From: JBFKQC01 sp041627895
GTDB lineage: Bacteria > Pseudomonadota > Alphaproteobacteria > Rhodobacterales > Rhodobacteraceae
Length of the DNA: 10,184 nt
NCBI GenBank assembly: GCA_041627895.1
Contig: JBFKQC010000100.1
Location: 1 to 10,184 of the forward strand
Direction of reading: 5' to 3'
The notes under the pieces are model-generated. The model was not told the origin of the DNA, searched no databases, and worked only from the letters and a program-made list of their open reading frames with translations. Position numbers and translations under genes: made by a program. Each line of letters starts with the position of its first letter. Positions within the stretch are counted from its first letter, which is position 1. Below, in pieces: positions 1 to 5,836 of this stretch.

Positions 1-894
1 ATAAAGCAGATCCGTGATCAGGTTGAACAGGATCGTCAGCGCGCCGTAGAGGATCGTCACGCCCAGCAGCACCGCGTAGTCGCGCGACAGCGCCGAATTG
101 ACGTAGGACTGCCCCAGCCCGCCGGTCGAGAAATAGATGTCGACGAAGACCGACCCGGTGATCACGTAGACGAAGACTGGCGAGAGGTAGCTGACCACCG
201 GCATCATCGCGGGCTTCATCGCGTGGCGCCAGATCACCTTGCGCATCGGCAGTCCCTTGGCCTGCGCGGTGCGGATGAAGTTCGCGTTCAGCACCTCCAG
301 CATCGACGACCGGGTGATCCGGGCGATCGAGGCCATGTAGCTGGTGGAAAGCGCGATCACCGGCAGCACCAGGTATTGCCACTGCCCGCCCTGCCAGCCG
401 CCGCCCGGCAGCCAGCCGAGATAGAGCGTGAAGACCAGGATCAGGATCGGCCCCATCACGAAATTGGGCAGCGCCTGTGCCGAGAACGAGAACCCCACGG
501 CCAGGTAGTCGATCCAGGTGTTCTGCCGGATCGCCGCCAGCACGCCCAGCGAGATGCCCACCAGCGAGGCGACGAGGAACGACAGCACGCCGTAGGTCAG
601 CGTGATCGGAAAGCCCTGCGCGATCACGTCGTTGACGTCGCGGTCCTTGTACTGGAACGACGGCCCGAAATCGAAATGCAGCACGATGTTCTTCAGATAA
701 TCCAGAAGCTGCTGCCAGTTCGGCTTGTCCAGGCCATAGCGCGCCTCGATATTGGCCAGCACCTGCGCGGGCAGGGGGCGTTCGGACGTGAACGGCCCGC
801 CCGGCGCGGTCTTCATCAGCACGAAGCTGACGACGATCAGCACCAGAAGCGTCGGGATCGCGAAGGCGAGGCGGCGGAGGATGTAGCCGATCAT
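1..894 (-). CDS. oppB: Oligopeptide ABC transporter permease OppB (3' end cut off by window edge)
   Basis: Inner-membrane permease subunit of an oligopeptide importer. With OppC it should form the channel that receives peptides from OppA, powered by OppD/OppF. Translating the minus strand from the ATG at 894-892 gives 298 residues with no stop before the edge. The protein begins MIGYILRRLAFAIPTLLV, the usual OppB/DppB first membrane helix, and has further hydrophobic segments near residues 95-122, 130-160, 172-190, 232-255 and 275-296. The cytoplasmic EAA-type loop that contacts the ATPase is near residues 207-231 (AQAKGLPMRKVIWRHAMKP). The visible end, NLITDLLY, matches the family just before its short C-terminal tail; E. 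coli OppB is 306 aa, so only about ten residues are missing. The start has only a weak Shine-Dalgarno. It lies 54 bp after oppA, and the gap is largely filled by a hairpin. Family assignment is firm; peptide rather than other substrate follows from oppA. Confidence 0.93.
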   Translation of the reverse strand, partial: MIGYILRRLAFAIPTLLVLIVVSFVLMKTAPGGPFTSERPLPAQVLANIEARYGLDKPNWQQLLDYLKNIVLHFDFGPSFQYKDRDVNDVIAQGFPITLTYGVLSFLVASLVGISLGVLAAIRQNTWIDYLAVGFSFSAQALPNFVMGPILILVFTLYLGWLPGGGWQGGQWQYLVLPVIALSTSYMASIARITRSSMLEVLNANFIRTAQAKGLPMRKVIWRHAMKPAMMPVVSYLSPVFVYVITGSVFVDIYFSTGGLGQSYVNSALSRDYAVLLGVTILYGALTILFNLITDLLY

Positions 895-912
895 TCGGGG
901 GTCAGCGCGCAA

Positions 913-941
913 CCGGCGCCGTCCGCGCGGGACGGCGCCGG
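913..941 (-). promoter_or_regulatory. Perfect intercistronic stem-loop between oppA and oppB
   Basis: Arms 913-924 (ccggcgccgtcc) and 930-941 (ggacggcgccgg) are exact reverse complements around a 5 nt loop (gcgcg): a 12 bp, almost all G-C stem. It begins 7 bp after the oppA stop and ends 18 bp before the oppB start. No T tract follows on the minus strand, so it does not look like a full intrinsic terminator. Such hairpins after binding-protein genes are known to protect the upstream message from 3' exonucleases and to lower readthrough, giving binding protein in excess over permease. That role is inferred here from position and structure. Confidence 0.8.
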
Positions 942-948
942 CATCGCG

Positions 949-2577
949 TCACTCGGCGATCTTGTAGAGATTGCGCGAGTACCAGTTCTGCTCGACGTTG
1001 TTCACCGGCCAGTTGCCCACGTCGTCGTCCAGCATGTAGACGCCCGCATAGTGGTAGATCGGGATCACCGGCATCTCGTTGGCGATGATCGTCTCGACCT
1101 CGGCGTAAAGCGGGCCGGGATCGGCGGCGGTCTTGGCCTGGGTCAACAGCTCGTCGACCCGCGCGCTCACGTACTTGCCGTCATTGTAGCCCGAATCCGG
1201 GTCCAGCAGGTCGAGGAAGGTCGAGGCCTCGTTGTAATCCCCGCACCAGGCGCCGCGTGCGAGCTGGAAGTCCTGGTTGCCGCGGGTTTCCAGGAACACC
1301 TTCCATTCCAGGTTGCCCAGCGTCGCCTCGACGCCCAGCTTCTGCTTCCACATCTGGGTCATCGCCACGGCGATCTTCTTGTGATCGTCCGAGGTGTTGT
1401 AGATCATGTCGAATTTCAGCGGGTTGTCGGGGCCATAGCCGGCCTGGGACAGCAGGTCGCGGGCCATCTCGTCGCGCTCGGCCTGGGTCAGCTTGGCCAC
1501 GTTGAATTCCGGCGGCGTGAAGCCGGCCACCGCCGCCGGGGTGAACGACCAGGCCTGGGGCTGCCCGCCGGCGAGGATGTTCTCGGTGATGATCTTGCGG
1601 TCGACGGCCAGCGACAGGGCCTGGCGCACGCGCTGGTCCTTGAACGCGTCGGGTCCGGACGGGCTGAGGTTGAAGGTGTAGTAATAGTTGCAGAGCCGCG
1701 GAAAGCTGATCGCCTCGTTCGGGTATTCCTGCTTCAGCCGCGGAAACTGGCCGGCGGGCACCTCGGTGCGGTCCAGCTCGCCCGCCAGATAGCGAGTCAG
1801 CGCGACGCTCTCGTCGTTGATCACCAGGGCCACGACCTTCTCGATGATCGTCTCGGCGTCGTTCCAGTACATCGGGTTGCGCTCGCGCACGCTGCGCTCG
1901 TTCGGCAGGTGCTCGGTCAGCACGTAGGCGCCATTCGAGACGATGTTGCCGGGCCTGGTCCAGTCCTCGCCGTGGGCCTCGACCGTGGCGCGGTGCACCG
2001 GGAAGGTGGTGGCATGGGTGGTCATCTGCGGGAAATACGGCAAGGGCGCCGACAGCCTGACCTGCAGCGTGTGGTCGTCGGCCGCGCTCACGCCCAGATC
2101 CGTCACCGGCTTGTCGCCGGCGAGGATCGCGCTGGCGTTCTCGATCGACATCAGTTCCATGAACCAGGAATAGGGCGAGGCCAGCGCCGGATCGACGGCG
2201 CGCTGCCAGGCATAGACGAAATCGCCCGCGGTCACTGGATCGCCGTTCGACCACTTCGCGTCCTGGCGCAGCGTGAAGGTATAGACGTCCTTGGCGTCGT
2301 TGGCCTCGAAATGCAGCGCGACGCCGGGTTCCAGGTTGCCGTCCTCGTCCTGGTTCATCAGCCCCTCGAACAGGTCGCGCACGATCTCCGAGCCGCTGAC
2401 GTCCTCGACCACCTGCGGGTCGACCGAGCTGTGCTCGTCCAGCACGCGATAGGTGAAGGTCTGGTCGTCGGCCAGCGGCTCGCCGGTCACCGGATGGGTG
2501 CCGGCGGCAATGACGGGCGTGGCGAGGAACGACGTGGCAAGCAGGGCGGCGGCAAGCGAAATGGTCCTGGTGTGCAT
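949..2577 (-). CDS. oppA: Periplasmic oligopeptide-binding protein OppA (SBP family 5)
   Basis: Periplasmic receptor that captures oligopeptides and delivers them to OppB/C. The reading frame extends upstream to 2688, but the ATG at 2577 is chosen because GGAGG lies 8 nt before it and because translation from there opens with a signal peptide (MHTRTISLAAALLATSFLA, likely cleavage around residues 24-25). The 542 aa product matches E. coli OppA (543 aa). Family features include the N-terminal stretch with YRVLDEHSSVDPQ, the WSNGDPVTAGDFVYAW block near residues 109-124, and two cysteines (about 296 and 445) placed like the OppA disulfide pair. The second cysteine lies in WCGDYNEAS, whose aspartate (about 447) corresponds to the residue that binds the peptide alpha-amino group. 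This supports true peptide binding over nickel or sugar ligands. It is probably the first gene of its operon. The 138 bp upstream gap holds no promoter with good spacing that I can identify. Confidence 0.95.
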   Translation of the reverse strand: MHTRTISLAAALLATSFLATPVIAAGTHPVTGEPLADDQTFTYRVLDEHSSVDPQVVEDVSGSEIVRDLFEGLMNQDEDGNLEPGVALHFEANDAKDVYTFTLRQDAKWSNGDPVTAGDFVYAWQRAVDPALASPYSWFMELMSIENASAILAGDKPVTDLGVSAADDHTLQVRLSAPLPYFPQMTTHATTFPVHRATVEAHGEDWTRPGNIVSNGAYVLTEHLPNERSVRERNPMYWNDAETIIEKVVALVINDESVALTRYLAGELDRTEVPAGQFPRLKQEYPNEAISFPRLCNYYYTFNLSPSGPDAFKDQRVRQALSLAVDRKIITENILAGGQPQAWSFTPAAVAGFTPPEFNVAKLTQAERDEMARDLLSQAGYGPDNPLKFDMIYNTSDDHKKIAVAMTQMWKQKLGVEATLGNLEWKVFLETRGNQDFQLARGAWCGDYNEASTFLDLLDPDSGYNDGKYVSARVDELLTQAKTAADPGPLYAEVETIIANEMPVIPIYHYAGVYMLDDDVGNWPVNNVEQNWYSRNLYKIAE

Positions 2578-2585
2578 TCTGGGGT

Positions 2586-2590
2586 CCTCC
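2586..2590 (-). promoter_or_regulatory. Shine-Dalgarno that sets the oppA start
   Basis: The minus strand reads GGAGG, then 8 nt, then ATG at 2577. It decides in favour of the internal start with a signal peptide over the longer frame starting at 2688, which would bury the signal peptide 37 residues inside the protein. Confidence 0.85.
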
Positions 2591-2690
2591 GTGAATTGGC
2601 AGTCCCGCGCTCTCGCAAGGGCAAGCATCCGTTCGATGGCCACGAGTATCGGGCCAATCCGGGGCAAAAAGCTAGTGCAACCCGCCATGA

Positions 2691-2714
2691 CCCGGCGGAA
2701 GGCCGCAGGCCGGG
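2691..2714 (-). terminator. Possible weak terminator hairpin after the hydratase gene
   Basis: Arms cccggc (2691-2696) and gccggg (2709-2714) can pair over a 12 nt loop just after the hydratase stop (2718-2716). A run of five U would occur on the minus transcript at about 2670-2666, some 20 nt past the stem, which is too far for a standard intrinsic terminator. The rest of the gap up to oppA (2578-2690) shows no other clear structure. It may partly end the ACP operon transcript or do nothing. Confidence 0.3.
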
Positions 2715-2715
2715 C

Positions 2716-3489
2716 TCAGGCGGCGAAGACCAGGTCGGCCACGGCCAGCGCGCGCGCCTCCGGTCCGGCGATGTAGGCGCGGCAGCGGCGCCCGCCATCC
2801 GCGGCCGTGCCGCGCGCCTGCAGCACCACGCGCACCGCCTCGCCCACGACCAGCGGCCCCATGAACCGCGCCTTCAGGCTGTGCGGGACGGCGCCGGGCA
2901 GGGCGGCGGCACAGACCGGCTGGATGCACGAGACCAACAGCAGCCCCGGCACCACCGGGGCGGCGAGCCCCAGCGCGGCCGCCTCGGCCGGATCGCGGTG
3001 GATCGGGTTGGCATCGCCCGAAAGCGCCAGATAGGCGTCGACCGCTTTCTGCGAGACCGAGAACGCCCGCGAGGCGCCGAGGTCGCCCAGCGCGTCGAGC
3101 CCGCGGAACGCGGTCGGCCGGGCGTTGCGCACCTCTTCGCGCGCCACGCGCCGCAGCGCGGTGTCCAGCACCGTCTCGGCCCCGCCGCTTCGCAGCGCAA
3201 AGCGCAGTTCGGTCAGCGCGCCCTTGTCCTGCCGCTCCAGCCCGGCCTCCAGCGGCGCGCCGTCGGGCAGAGCCCAGGGCGCCTGCACGGCCTGGTATTC
3301 GTGCACCAGAACCTCGCCCGCCGCCGGCACGGGCATGCCGATGGCGGCCTGCGCCGCGGGATCGGCGAACAGCAGGGCAGGGGCCAGATACGGCCGCTCG
3401 CCCGCCGGCATGTCCTGCCCGGCAATCCCGGCGACCAGGGTGGCGAAAGCGGCGGATCTGGCGCCGTCGAGGCCCGGAATGCCCTGCAC
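2716..3489 (-). CDS. MaoC-like double-hotdog acyl dehydratase / (R)-specific hydratase
   Basis: Predicted to hydrate or dehydrate (R)-3-hydroxyacyl thioesters on ACP or CoA. The C-terminal half (about residues 140-257) is a MaoC-type hotdog domain with the hydratase-2 signature YLALSGDANPIHRD near residues 153-166, including Asp159, Asn161 and His164 in the D-x4-H arrangement of (R)-hydratases. The N-terminal half (about 1-130) lacks this motif and is probably a second, non-catalytic hotdog, as in eukaryote-type hydratase 2 and other double-hotdog proteins. The start is GTG at 3489, 9 bp after the ketosynthase stop, with only a weak AGG upstream; a later ATG at residue 27 would remove part of the first fold. 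Being last in the ACP-ketosynthase operon, it most likely dehydrates the 3-hydroxyacyl-ACP made after condensation and ketoreduction. Substrate length and the ACP-versus-CoA choice cannot be read from sequence. Confidence 0.8.
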   Translation of the reverse strand: MQGIPGLDGARSAAFATLVAGIAGQDMPAGERPYLAPALLFADPAAQAAIGMPVPAAGEVLVHEYQAVQAPWALPDGAPLEAGLERQDKGALTELRFALRSGGAETVLDTALRRVAREEVRNARPTAFRGLDALGDLGASRAFSVSQKAVDAYLALSGDANPIHRDPAEAAALGLAAPVVPGLLLVSCIQPVCAAALPGAVPHSLKARFMGPLVVGEAVRVVLQARGTAADGGRRCRAYIAGPEARALAVADLVFAA

Positions 3490-3498
3490 CGAACCGGC

Positions 3499-4713
3499 CT
3501 ATCGCGGCGGCAGGCCGAAGATCAGCGAGGCGTTGATCCCGCCGAAGGCGAAGGAATTGTTCAGGCAATAGCGCGTTTCGATCGCCTGCGCCTCGCCCAC
3601 CACCGGCCGCAGCCCGACCTTGGGGTCGTCCGCCGTGAAATTCAGGTTCGGCGGCGCAAGCTGTGCCCTGAGCGCGCCCAGCGTGACGATGGATTCCAGC
3701 GCCCCGGCCGCGCCCAGCGCGTGACCGTGCACCGGCTTGGTCGAGGACACCGCGACGCCACCGAAGGCATCGCCGAAGACCTCGCGCATCGCCGCGGCCT
3801 CCATCACGTCGTTGGCGACGGTCGCGGTGCCATGGGCGTTGACATAGCCGACCTCGCCCGGCGCGATGCCGGCATCGTCCATCGCCATCGACATCGCCTT
3901 GGCCGCGCCCACCGGGTCGGGGCGCAACAGGTCGCCCGCGTCGCTGGACGTGCCGTAGCCGACGATCTCGGCCAGCGGCTCGGCGCCGCGCGCCTCGGCC
4001 GCCTGCAGCGTCTCGATCACCAGGATGCCGGCGCCTTCGCCCAGCATCATGCCGTTGCGGTCGCGCGAGAACGGCCGGCAGAGCGTCGGCGACAGCACGC
4101 GCAGCATTTCCCAGGCGCGGAACACGCCCGAGACGACGCAGCCCTCGGTCCCGCCGGTGATCGCGCGCTCGATCATGCCGGTCTTGACCATGTGATAGGC
4201 CAGCCCGATCGACTGGCTGGCCGACGAGCACGCGGTCGAGTTGCAATAGACCGGCCCGGTCGCGCCCCAGGTCATCGAGATCCAGGACGCCGAGGCGTTG
4301 GTCATGATCTTCGGCACGCACATCGGGTCCATCCGCGTGCCCGCGACGGTGTAATTCCAGTAATTGTCGTCCAGCGTCTCGGCCCCGCCAAAGCCCGAGC
4401 CGACGATCACGCCGGTGGCATCGCCCAGACCGCCGGCCTCGAGCCCGGCCTGGCGAATCGCCTCGTCGGCGGCGATCAGCGCGAATTCCGCCACCCGGTC
4501 CTGCATCCGCGGCCGGACATGCACCTCGTGCGCGCGCAGCATGTCCTCGCCGATCCCGGCCGCGGTCTTGACCTTCTGGTCGTTCAGTCGCGGAAACAGG
4601 GTCTCGCGGACGCCGCTCTGGCCGTCGCGCGCGGCGGCCCAAAGCGTATCCGCACCCGCGCCGCAGGCCGAAAAGGCGCCAGCGCCCGTGATGACGACAC
4701 GGTGCGAAACCAT
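3499..4713 (-). CDS. Beta-ketoacyl-ACP synthase (KAS I/II, FabF-like)
   Basis: Condensing enzyme that extends an acyl chain with malonyl-ACP. The 404 aa protein is a complete thiolase-fold ketosynthase. The nucleophile is Cys162 in NSTACSSASQSIG. The catalytic histidines are His294 in NAHGTAT and His331 in KPVHGHALGAAG, with Lys326 just before it. This Cys-His-His set marks KAS I/II, not the FabH (Cys-His-Asn) class. The C-terminal glycine loop reads NNSFAFGGINASL, with Ala where FabF usually has Gly before the gating Phe. The cysteine rules out a chain-length-factor or KSQ-type decarboxylase. The ATG at 4713 overlaps the ACP stop by one base (TGATG), so translation is probably coupled. It is unlikely to be the housekeeping fabF, because the neighbours are an atypical ACP and a MaoC-type hydratase rather than acpP and fabG. 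Product chain is unknown. Confidence 0.9.
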   Translation of the reverse strand: MVSHRVVITGAGAFSACGAGADTLWAAARDGQSGVRETLFPRLNDQKVKTAAGIGEDMLRAHEVHVRPRMQDRVAEFALIAADEAIRQAGLEAGGLGDATGVIVGSGFGGAETLDDNYWNYTVAGTRMDPMCVPKIMTNASASWISMTWGATGPVYCNSTACSSASQSIGLAYHMVKTGMIERAITGGTEGCVVSGVFRAWEMLRVLSPTLCRPFSRDRNGMMLGEGAGILVIETLQAAEARGAEPLAEIVGYGTSSDAGDLLRPDPVGAAKAMSMAMDDAGIAPGEVGYVNAHGTATVANDVMEAAAMREVFGDAFGGVAVSSTKPVHGHALGAAGALESIVTLGALRAQLAPPNLNFTADDPKVGLRPVVGEAQAIETRYCLNNSFAFGGINASLIFGLPPR

Positions 4714-4982
4714 CAGGTGTCCGGTTCGGCGATCTTCTTGACGGCCAGTCCCAGGAGGTCCTGAACGGTCTTCAGGTCCGCCAGTTCGTTGTCGATCGAG
4801 ATGTAGACCCCGTACTTCTCTTCGATCGCCATCAGGATCATCACGAAATCGGCGCTGGCGATATCCAGGTCCTCCAGCTTGGCGTCACGGGCAAGAACGG
4901 CACGGTCGACCATGGCCTCTTCGGCGACCAGGTCGAGCAGTTCGTCTTCCAGTTTCGTGTTGTCCACGACGTCATTGCGCAT
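4713..4982 (-). CDS. Acyl carrier protein with atypical phosphopantetheine site
   Basis: Small carrier protein of 89 aa that should tether the growing acyl chain for the next two genes. The frame can be extended to 5114, but the ATG at 4982 is preferred: it has GGGGA 6 nt upstream, gives a normal ACP length, and lies just after a plausible promoter. An ATG at 5000 (six residues longer) is possible but has no good ribosome site. The four-helix pattern is visible: helix I around residues 10-22, then LEDLDIASADFVMILMAIEE, where Ser43 aligns with the phosphopantetheine serine, then EEKYGVYISIDNELADLKTVQDLLG as loop, short helix and last helix. The usual D-S-L is A-S-A here. The protein is acidic, as ACPs are. 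It is the first gene of a three-gene operon. Family confidence is high; its dedicated role is inferred from the operon. Confidence 0.87.
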   Translation of the reverse strand: MRNDVVDNTKLEDELLDLVAEEAMVDRAVLARDAKLEDLDIASADFVMILMAIEEKYGVYISIDNELADLKTVQDLLGLAVKKIAEPDT

Positions 4983-5003
4983 GCGGAGTCCCCGGGTCAT
5001 AAG
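4975..5003 (+). promoter_or_regulatory. Candidate sigma-70 promoter for plsC
   Basis: TTGCGC (4975-4980), a 17 bp spacer and CATAAG (4998-5003) give four of six consensus matches in each box. A start near 5010 would leave a leader of about 35 nt holding the plsC ribosome site. The -35 lies at the ACP start codon region. In GC-rich alphaproteobacteria such matches are weak evidence. Confidence 0.35.
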
Positions 5004-5012
5004 GTCGCCGGT

Positions 5013-5040
5013 ATTAGAAGCAAATCGGGCAGGAAGGCAA
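5013..5040 (-). promoter_or_regulatory. Candidate sigma-70 promoter for the ACP operon
   Basis: On the minus strand TTGCCT (5040-5035), a 16 bp spacer and TCTAAT (5018-5013) match the consensus at 4/6 and 5/6 positions. Transcription would begin near 5006, leaving about 24 nt with a GGGGA site before the ATG at 4982. This also favours that start over the ATG at 5000. The -35 box overlaps the ribosome site of plsC on the other strand. Confidence 0.5.
5031..5037 (+). promoter_or_regulatory. Shine-Dalgarno that supports the TTG start of plsC
   Basis: AGGAAGG lies 7 nt before the TTG at 5045. No ATG or GTG in this frame lies near it, so it is the main reason to accept the rare start codon. Confidence 0.75.
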
Positions 5041-5044
5041 GCCA

Positions 5045-5758
5045 TTGACCCGGCTTCGGGACAAACCGGTGGTAATCGGCGTGCGGTCCTGCGCCTTTGT
5101 TGCGGCGTCGGCACTGATATCCGTGGTCCTGTTCCCGCTCTACCTGGTCCTGCTGCCGGCGCCGGTGCGGATCGGCTGGCCGGTGTGGCGGGCCTATGTA
5201 AAGTTGCAGCTTTGGCTGCTGCGCGTGATCTGCGGGCTCGGCTACCGGGTGGTCGGCGCCGAGAACCTGCCCGCGGGGTCGGCGATTCTCGCCAGCCGGC
5301 ACGAAGCGATGTGGGAAACGCTGTTCCTGCCGGTGCTGTTCGACAACCCGGCGGTGCTGTTGAAGCAGGAAATCCTGCGCTACCCGCTGGCCGGGCCGGT
5401 CGCGCGCCGGCTGGGCTATATCGGCATCGACCGGACCGGGGCGCCCGAGCAGGCGCGCGAGGCGCTCGACGCCGCCCGTGCCGAGGCCGCGACCGGCCGC
5501 CGGGTGCTGATCTTTCCCAGCGGCACGCGCGACCCGCGGCACCGCTTCCGGGTGCAGAAGGGCGTGGCGGTGCTGTACCGCGCGCTGGGGTTGCCGTGCG
5601 TGCCGGTGGTGCTCGACAGCGGCGACTACTGGCCCTACCGCAGCTGGATGCGCCGGCCGGGCACGATCACCGTGCGCGTGCTGGAACCGGTCCCGGCGGG
5701 CCTGAGGACCACGAATTTCCTGCAACGGCTGGAGGCAGAGCTGGCCAGACCCGCCTGA
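5045..5758 (+). CDS. plsC: 1-acyl-glycerol-3-phosphate-type acyltransferase (PlsC family) with altered motif
   Basis: Membrane-linked acyltransferase expected to move an acyl chain from ACP or CoA onto a lysophosphatidic acid or related acceptor. The start is TTG at 5045 with AGGAAGG 7 nt before it. Residues about 14-39 form a hydrophobic anchor. The catalytic block reads SRHEAMWET, an H-x4-E (His86, Glu91) version of H-x4-D that I recall in some proteobacterial PlsC proteins. Motif II is present as GYIGIDR (124-130), and motif IV as VPVVLDSGDYWP. Motif III reads FPSGTRDP (157-164), with Ser159 in place of the usual Glu of FPEGTR, a residue implicated in acceptor binding. At 237 aa the length is normal for PlsC. 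It is divergent from the ACP operon and 78 bp before the dehydrogenase gene. It may be a normal PlsC paralogue, or a specialised acyltransferase for the chain made by the neighbouring ACP cassette; the acceptor is unknown. Confidence 0.82.
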   Translation: MTRLRDKPVVIGVRSCAFVAASALISVVLFPLYLVLLPAPVRIGWPVWRAYVKLQLWLLRVICGLGYRVVGAENLPAGSAILASRHEAMWETLFLPVLFDNPAVLLKQEILRYPLAGPVARRLGYIGIDRTGAPEQAREALDAARAEAATGRRVLIFPSGTRDPRHRFRVQKGVAVLYRALGLPCVPVVLDSGDYWPYRSWMRRPGTITVRVLEPVPAGLRTTNFLQRLEAELARPA

Positions 5759-5824
5759 ATCCGGCCCTCCGGCGTCGCAATCGGGCCATTCGCCCGGCCC
5801 GGCAGCGGCTAAGCAGGAACCGAC

Positions 5825-5831
5825 AGGGAGG
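5825..5831 (+). promoter_or_regulatory. Strong ribosome site that sets the GTG start of the dehydrogenase
   Basis: AGGGAGG lies 5 nt before GTG at 5837. The 78 bp gap after plsC also holds a 5 bp inverted repeat (5782-5786 / 5792-5796) without a T tract, and no clear promoter, so readthrough from plsC is plausible. Confidence 0.7.
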
Positions 5832-5836
5832 CGCCG

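Noticed and set aside
2578..2688. A longer OppA start at 2688
   Set aside because: It would place the signal peptide 37 residues inside the protein, and the strong GGAGG belongs to the ATG at 2577.
2591..2715. A sigma-70 promoter for oppA using TTGCAC and GATACT on the minus strand
   Set aside because: The two boxes are 24 bp apart, too far for a normal promoter, and no alternative -35 with 16-18 bp spacing is convincing.
2672..4642. A 656-codon minus-strand frame over the ketosynthase and hydratase
   Set aside because: It is a shifted frame of the real genes, with Arg/Gly/Ala-rich low-complexity translation and no domain.
223..4764. A 1513-codon open frame on the plus strand opposite oppB, oppA, the hydratase and the ketosynthase
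   Set aside because: Its translation is rich in Arg, Gly, Ala and His with no family likeness, and it lies antisense to four genes with clear motifs. Long antisense frames are expected at this GC content.
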